The notes under the pieces are model-generated. The model saw only the letters and a list, made by a program, of their open reading frames with translations. It searched no databases and was not told where the DNA came from. From positions 1,078-15,843 of the forward strand of contig DJXH01000002.1 of NCBI GenBank assembly GCA_002449665.1: a DNA stretch of 14,766 bases, read 5' to 3'. Shown piece after piece: positions 13,426 to 14,766 of the stretch. The position numbers and the translations under genes are program-made. The DNA comes from Bacteroidales bacterium UBA7009 (lineage in GTDB: Bacteria; Bacteroidota; Bacteroidia; Bacteroidales; Paludibacteraceae). Position 1 is the stretch's first letter, and the number at the start of each line of letters is the position of its first letter.

Positions 13426-14766
13426 ATTGTTCGTAAATAGGATAATATTCGTCAACTAACTCTGTTGCTTGATAGTGGTTTGCACTTTGCAGCACGTAGC
13501 CGAAGATAGCCAATTGCTGCTGTAGAGTGGTCTGCACCGAACGGCGTTGTTCACGACCGAGCGTATCGCCCCAACGGAGATACTCCACGCAACTCTCTGC
13601 TACGGCGCGCATCACCTCATTGGCTTTCTCTTTGTCGCCAAGGGCGTAGCGTATGGCAGCCATTGAAGCGGACGTATAATCGTAGGGGATATTGTATGCA
13701 GGCAGCACTTGGTCGGCAAAGTCCATTACCTCTTGGCATCTGTCGCGTTTGCCTTCGCGATAGAGAGCCTCTGCCAGTTCGAGGAACATCATACGGTGGG
13801 TATGGCACATACGCATAAGGTTCTCGTCGATATAGATACCTTCTTTGTCCATATTGCCGTACTTGAAGCGATGGAGCATATTTTCGTACATCACTTCCGT
13901 GTTCACACGTGCACGACCGTCCTTGGACTTGACAGGTGTAATGCGGTAAGCAAGACCGGTAAGTTCGAAATAGGGACGGAGTCCGAGATAATAGTCATCG
14001 CCCACGGTAACGGCAAAGTATATCGGACGCTTGAAGTCGTTTTGCTCGAGCATCTCAAGCACCATCATCTCCGAGCGGGTGAAACGGCGGGCTTTCTTTA
14101 TCTCTATACGTTCGCCGTCCGGACCGTCGAAATAGAGTTGGTCGGTGGGGATATAGTTGTCGCCGTCGCGCTTGGTGCGTTTGTCGTCGGAGCGGAGGAA
14201 CTGGAAAGCCTTTTCTATTGATAGTGCGCTGCCGAGTTTATTGTCCACCCATACGACCTCGTTCTGCCCTGGCATAAAGTCCTTGTACTCCCACGAGATA
14301 GGCAGTCCCTCGCTCTCGTAATAAGGACGTTTCATTTGGCTTATATACCAGTCGGTCTGCAAGTAACTGAGGTTGCACACACGAAGGTCGGTACCTACGC
14401 CTTCCACCTCTTGGTTGTACCAAAGGGGGAAGGTATCGTTATCGCCGTTGGAGAAGATGATTCCCTGCGTTTCGCACGACTTGAGGTAGTTGGCACCAAA
14501 GTCGCGGCAGGAATAGCGGTCGGAGCGGTCGTGGTCGTCCCAGTTCTCGGAAGCCATCTGCGCGGGAACGAGCAGGCAGACAGCAACCATAATGGCAGTC
14601 AGAACTGTCTTCAGCGTTTCGCCAGAGCGCAGACGTTCTATAAGTGCGGCAAGAGCGGTAACGCCAAGCCCTACCCATATACAGAAAGCGTAGAAACTGC
14701 CGGCGTAGGCATAGTCGCGCTCACGAGGATGCAGCGGCGTCTGGTTCAGATAGATGACGATGGCAA
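13412..14766 (-). CDS. DUF2723 family membrane protein (protein O-mannosyltransferase-like), C-terminal part
   Basis: The frame stays open to the window edge, so the 5' end is missing; 450 residues are visible. The first visible part, IVIYLNQTPLHPRERDYAYAG, is highly conserved in DUF2723 proteins (also annotated as glycosyltransferase family 117), Bacteroidota membrane proteins related in fold to protein O-mannosyltransferases. Two hydrophobic segments are visible at about 21-42 and 51-70. After these comes a large soluble domain with SNGDNDTFPLWYNQEVEGVGTDLRV, SYLQTDWYI and a helical C-terminus (about 300-450) resembling TPR-like helices. By family it is thought to act in protein or lipid glycosylation at the inner membrane; the reaction is not directly evident here. 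Its stop overlaps the G3E GTPase start by 14 bases. Confidence 0.9.
   Translation of the reverse strand, partial: AIVIYLNQTPLHPRERDYAYAGSFYAFCIWVGLGVTALAALIERLRSGETLKTVLTAIMVAVCLLVPAQMASENWDDHDRSDRYSCRDFGANYLKSCETQGIIFSNGDNDTFPLWYNQEVEGVGTDLRVCNLSYLQTDWYISQMKRPYYESEGLPISWEYKDFMPGQNEVVWVDNKLGSALSIEKAFQFLRSDDKRTKRDGDNYIPTDQLYFDGPDGERIEIKKARRFTRSEMMVLEMLEQNDFKRPIYFAVTVGDDYYLGLRPYFELTGLAYRITPVKSKDGRARVNTEVMYENMLHRFKYGNMDKEGIYIDENLMRMCHTHRMMFLELAEALYREGKRDRCQEVMDFADQVLPAYNIPYDYTSASMAAIRYALGDKEKANEVMRAVAESCVEYLRWGDTLGREQRRSVQTTLQQQLAIFGYVLQSANHYQATELVDEYYPIYEQYANY

Noticed and set aside
12421..13440. An open frame of 339 codons on the + strand opposite the G3E GTPase
   Set aside because: It mirrors the real gene. 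The Val/Ile/Met-rich stretch is simply the complement of the His/Asp codons.

Overview
The window looks like a chromosomal segment of a member of the Bacteroidales (Bacteroidota). The support is a Bacteroides-type succinate dehydrogenase/fumarate reductase flavoprotein, a C10 (streptopain/interpain-type) cysteine protease with a type IX secretion C-terminal domain, a DUF2723 protein O-glycosyltransferase-like membrane protein, a lipoprotein-anchored TPR regulator, a DUF3244-like small exported protein, and TAnnTTTG-type -7 promoter elements. A Prevotella-like or related family is plausible, but I cannot fix genus or species from sequence alone.

Layout. Bases 1-726 (+) hold the 3' end of sdhA/frdA, closed by a near-ideal intrinsic terminator. 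At 913-1257 (+) is a C-terminally shortened YdeI/OmpD-associated family gene, preceded by a perfect 12-bp inverted repeat. At 1275-1976 (-) is a VanX-type D-Ala-D-Ala dipeptidase lipoprotein. It diverges from a two-gene + strand unit: a prolyl-tRNA-deacylase-like protein (2104-2685) and a small helical-repeat protein (2719-3054).

Bases 3089-7082 (-) are an AT-rich accessory block. It is a compact three-gene operon, read from 7082 down to 3596, for exported proteins: a tail-fibre-like GIGT-repeat protein, an unrecognised lipoprotein, and a C10 protease with a T9SS sorting domain. The first 129 bp of the fibre gene are duplicated at 97.7 % identity at the far end of the block (3402-3530), where they are fused in frame to what looks like the decayed remains of a small membrane-protein gene.

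Bases 7176-9298 (-) carry a small exported DUF3244-like protein and a membrane-anchored TPR/coiled-coil/HTH-like regulator. Bases 9365-14766 (-) are housekeeping in character and visibly more GC-rich: full-length gcvP (glycine cleavage P protein), a G3E/CobW-type metallochaperone GTPase with a His/Asp-rich metal-binding insert, and the 3' part of a DUF2723 gene that overlaps the GTPase start.

How they fit together: the fibre/lipoprotein/protease operon and the small-protein/regulator pair are surface- or envelope-directed and probably variable between strains, sitting between conserved metabolic genes. The most interesting signal is the operon whose leader gene has a duplicated conserved 5' end. 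This suggests either recombinational swapping of what follows a constant export leader or a deletion-prone cassette. No RNA genes, CRISPR array, insertion sequence or phage module is recognisable.
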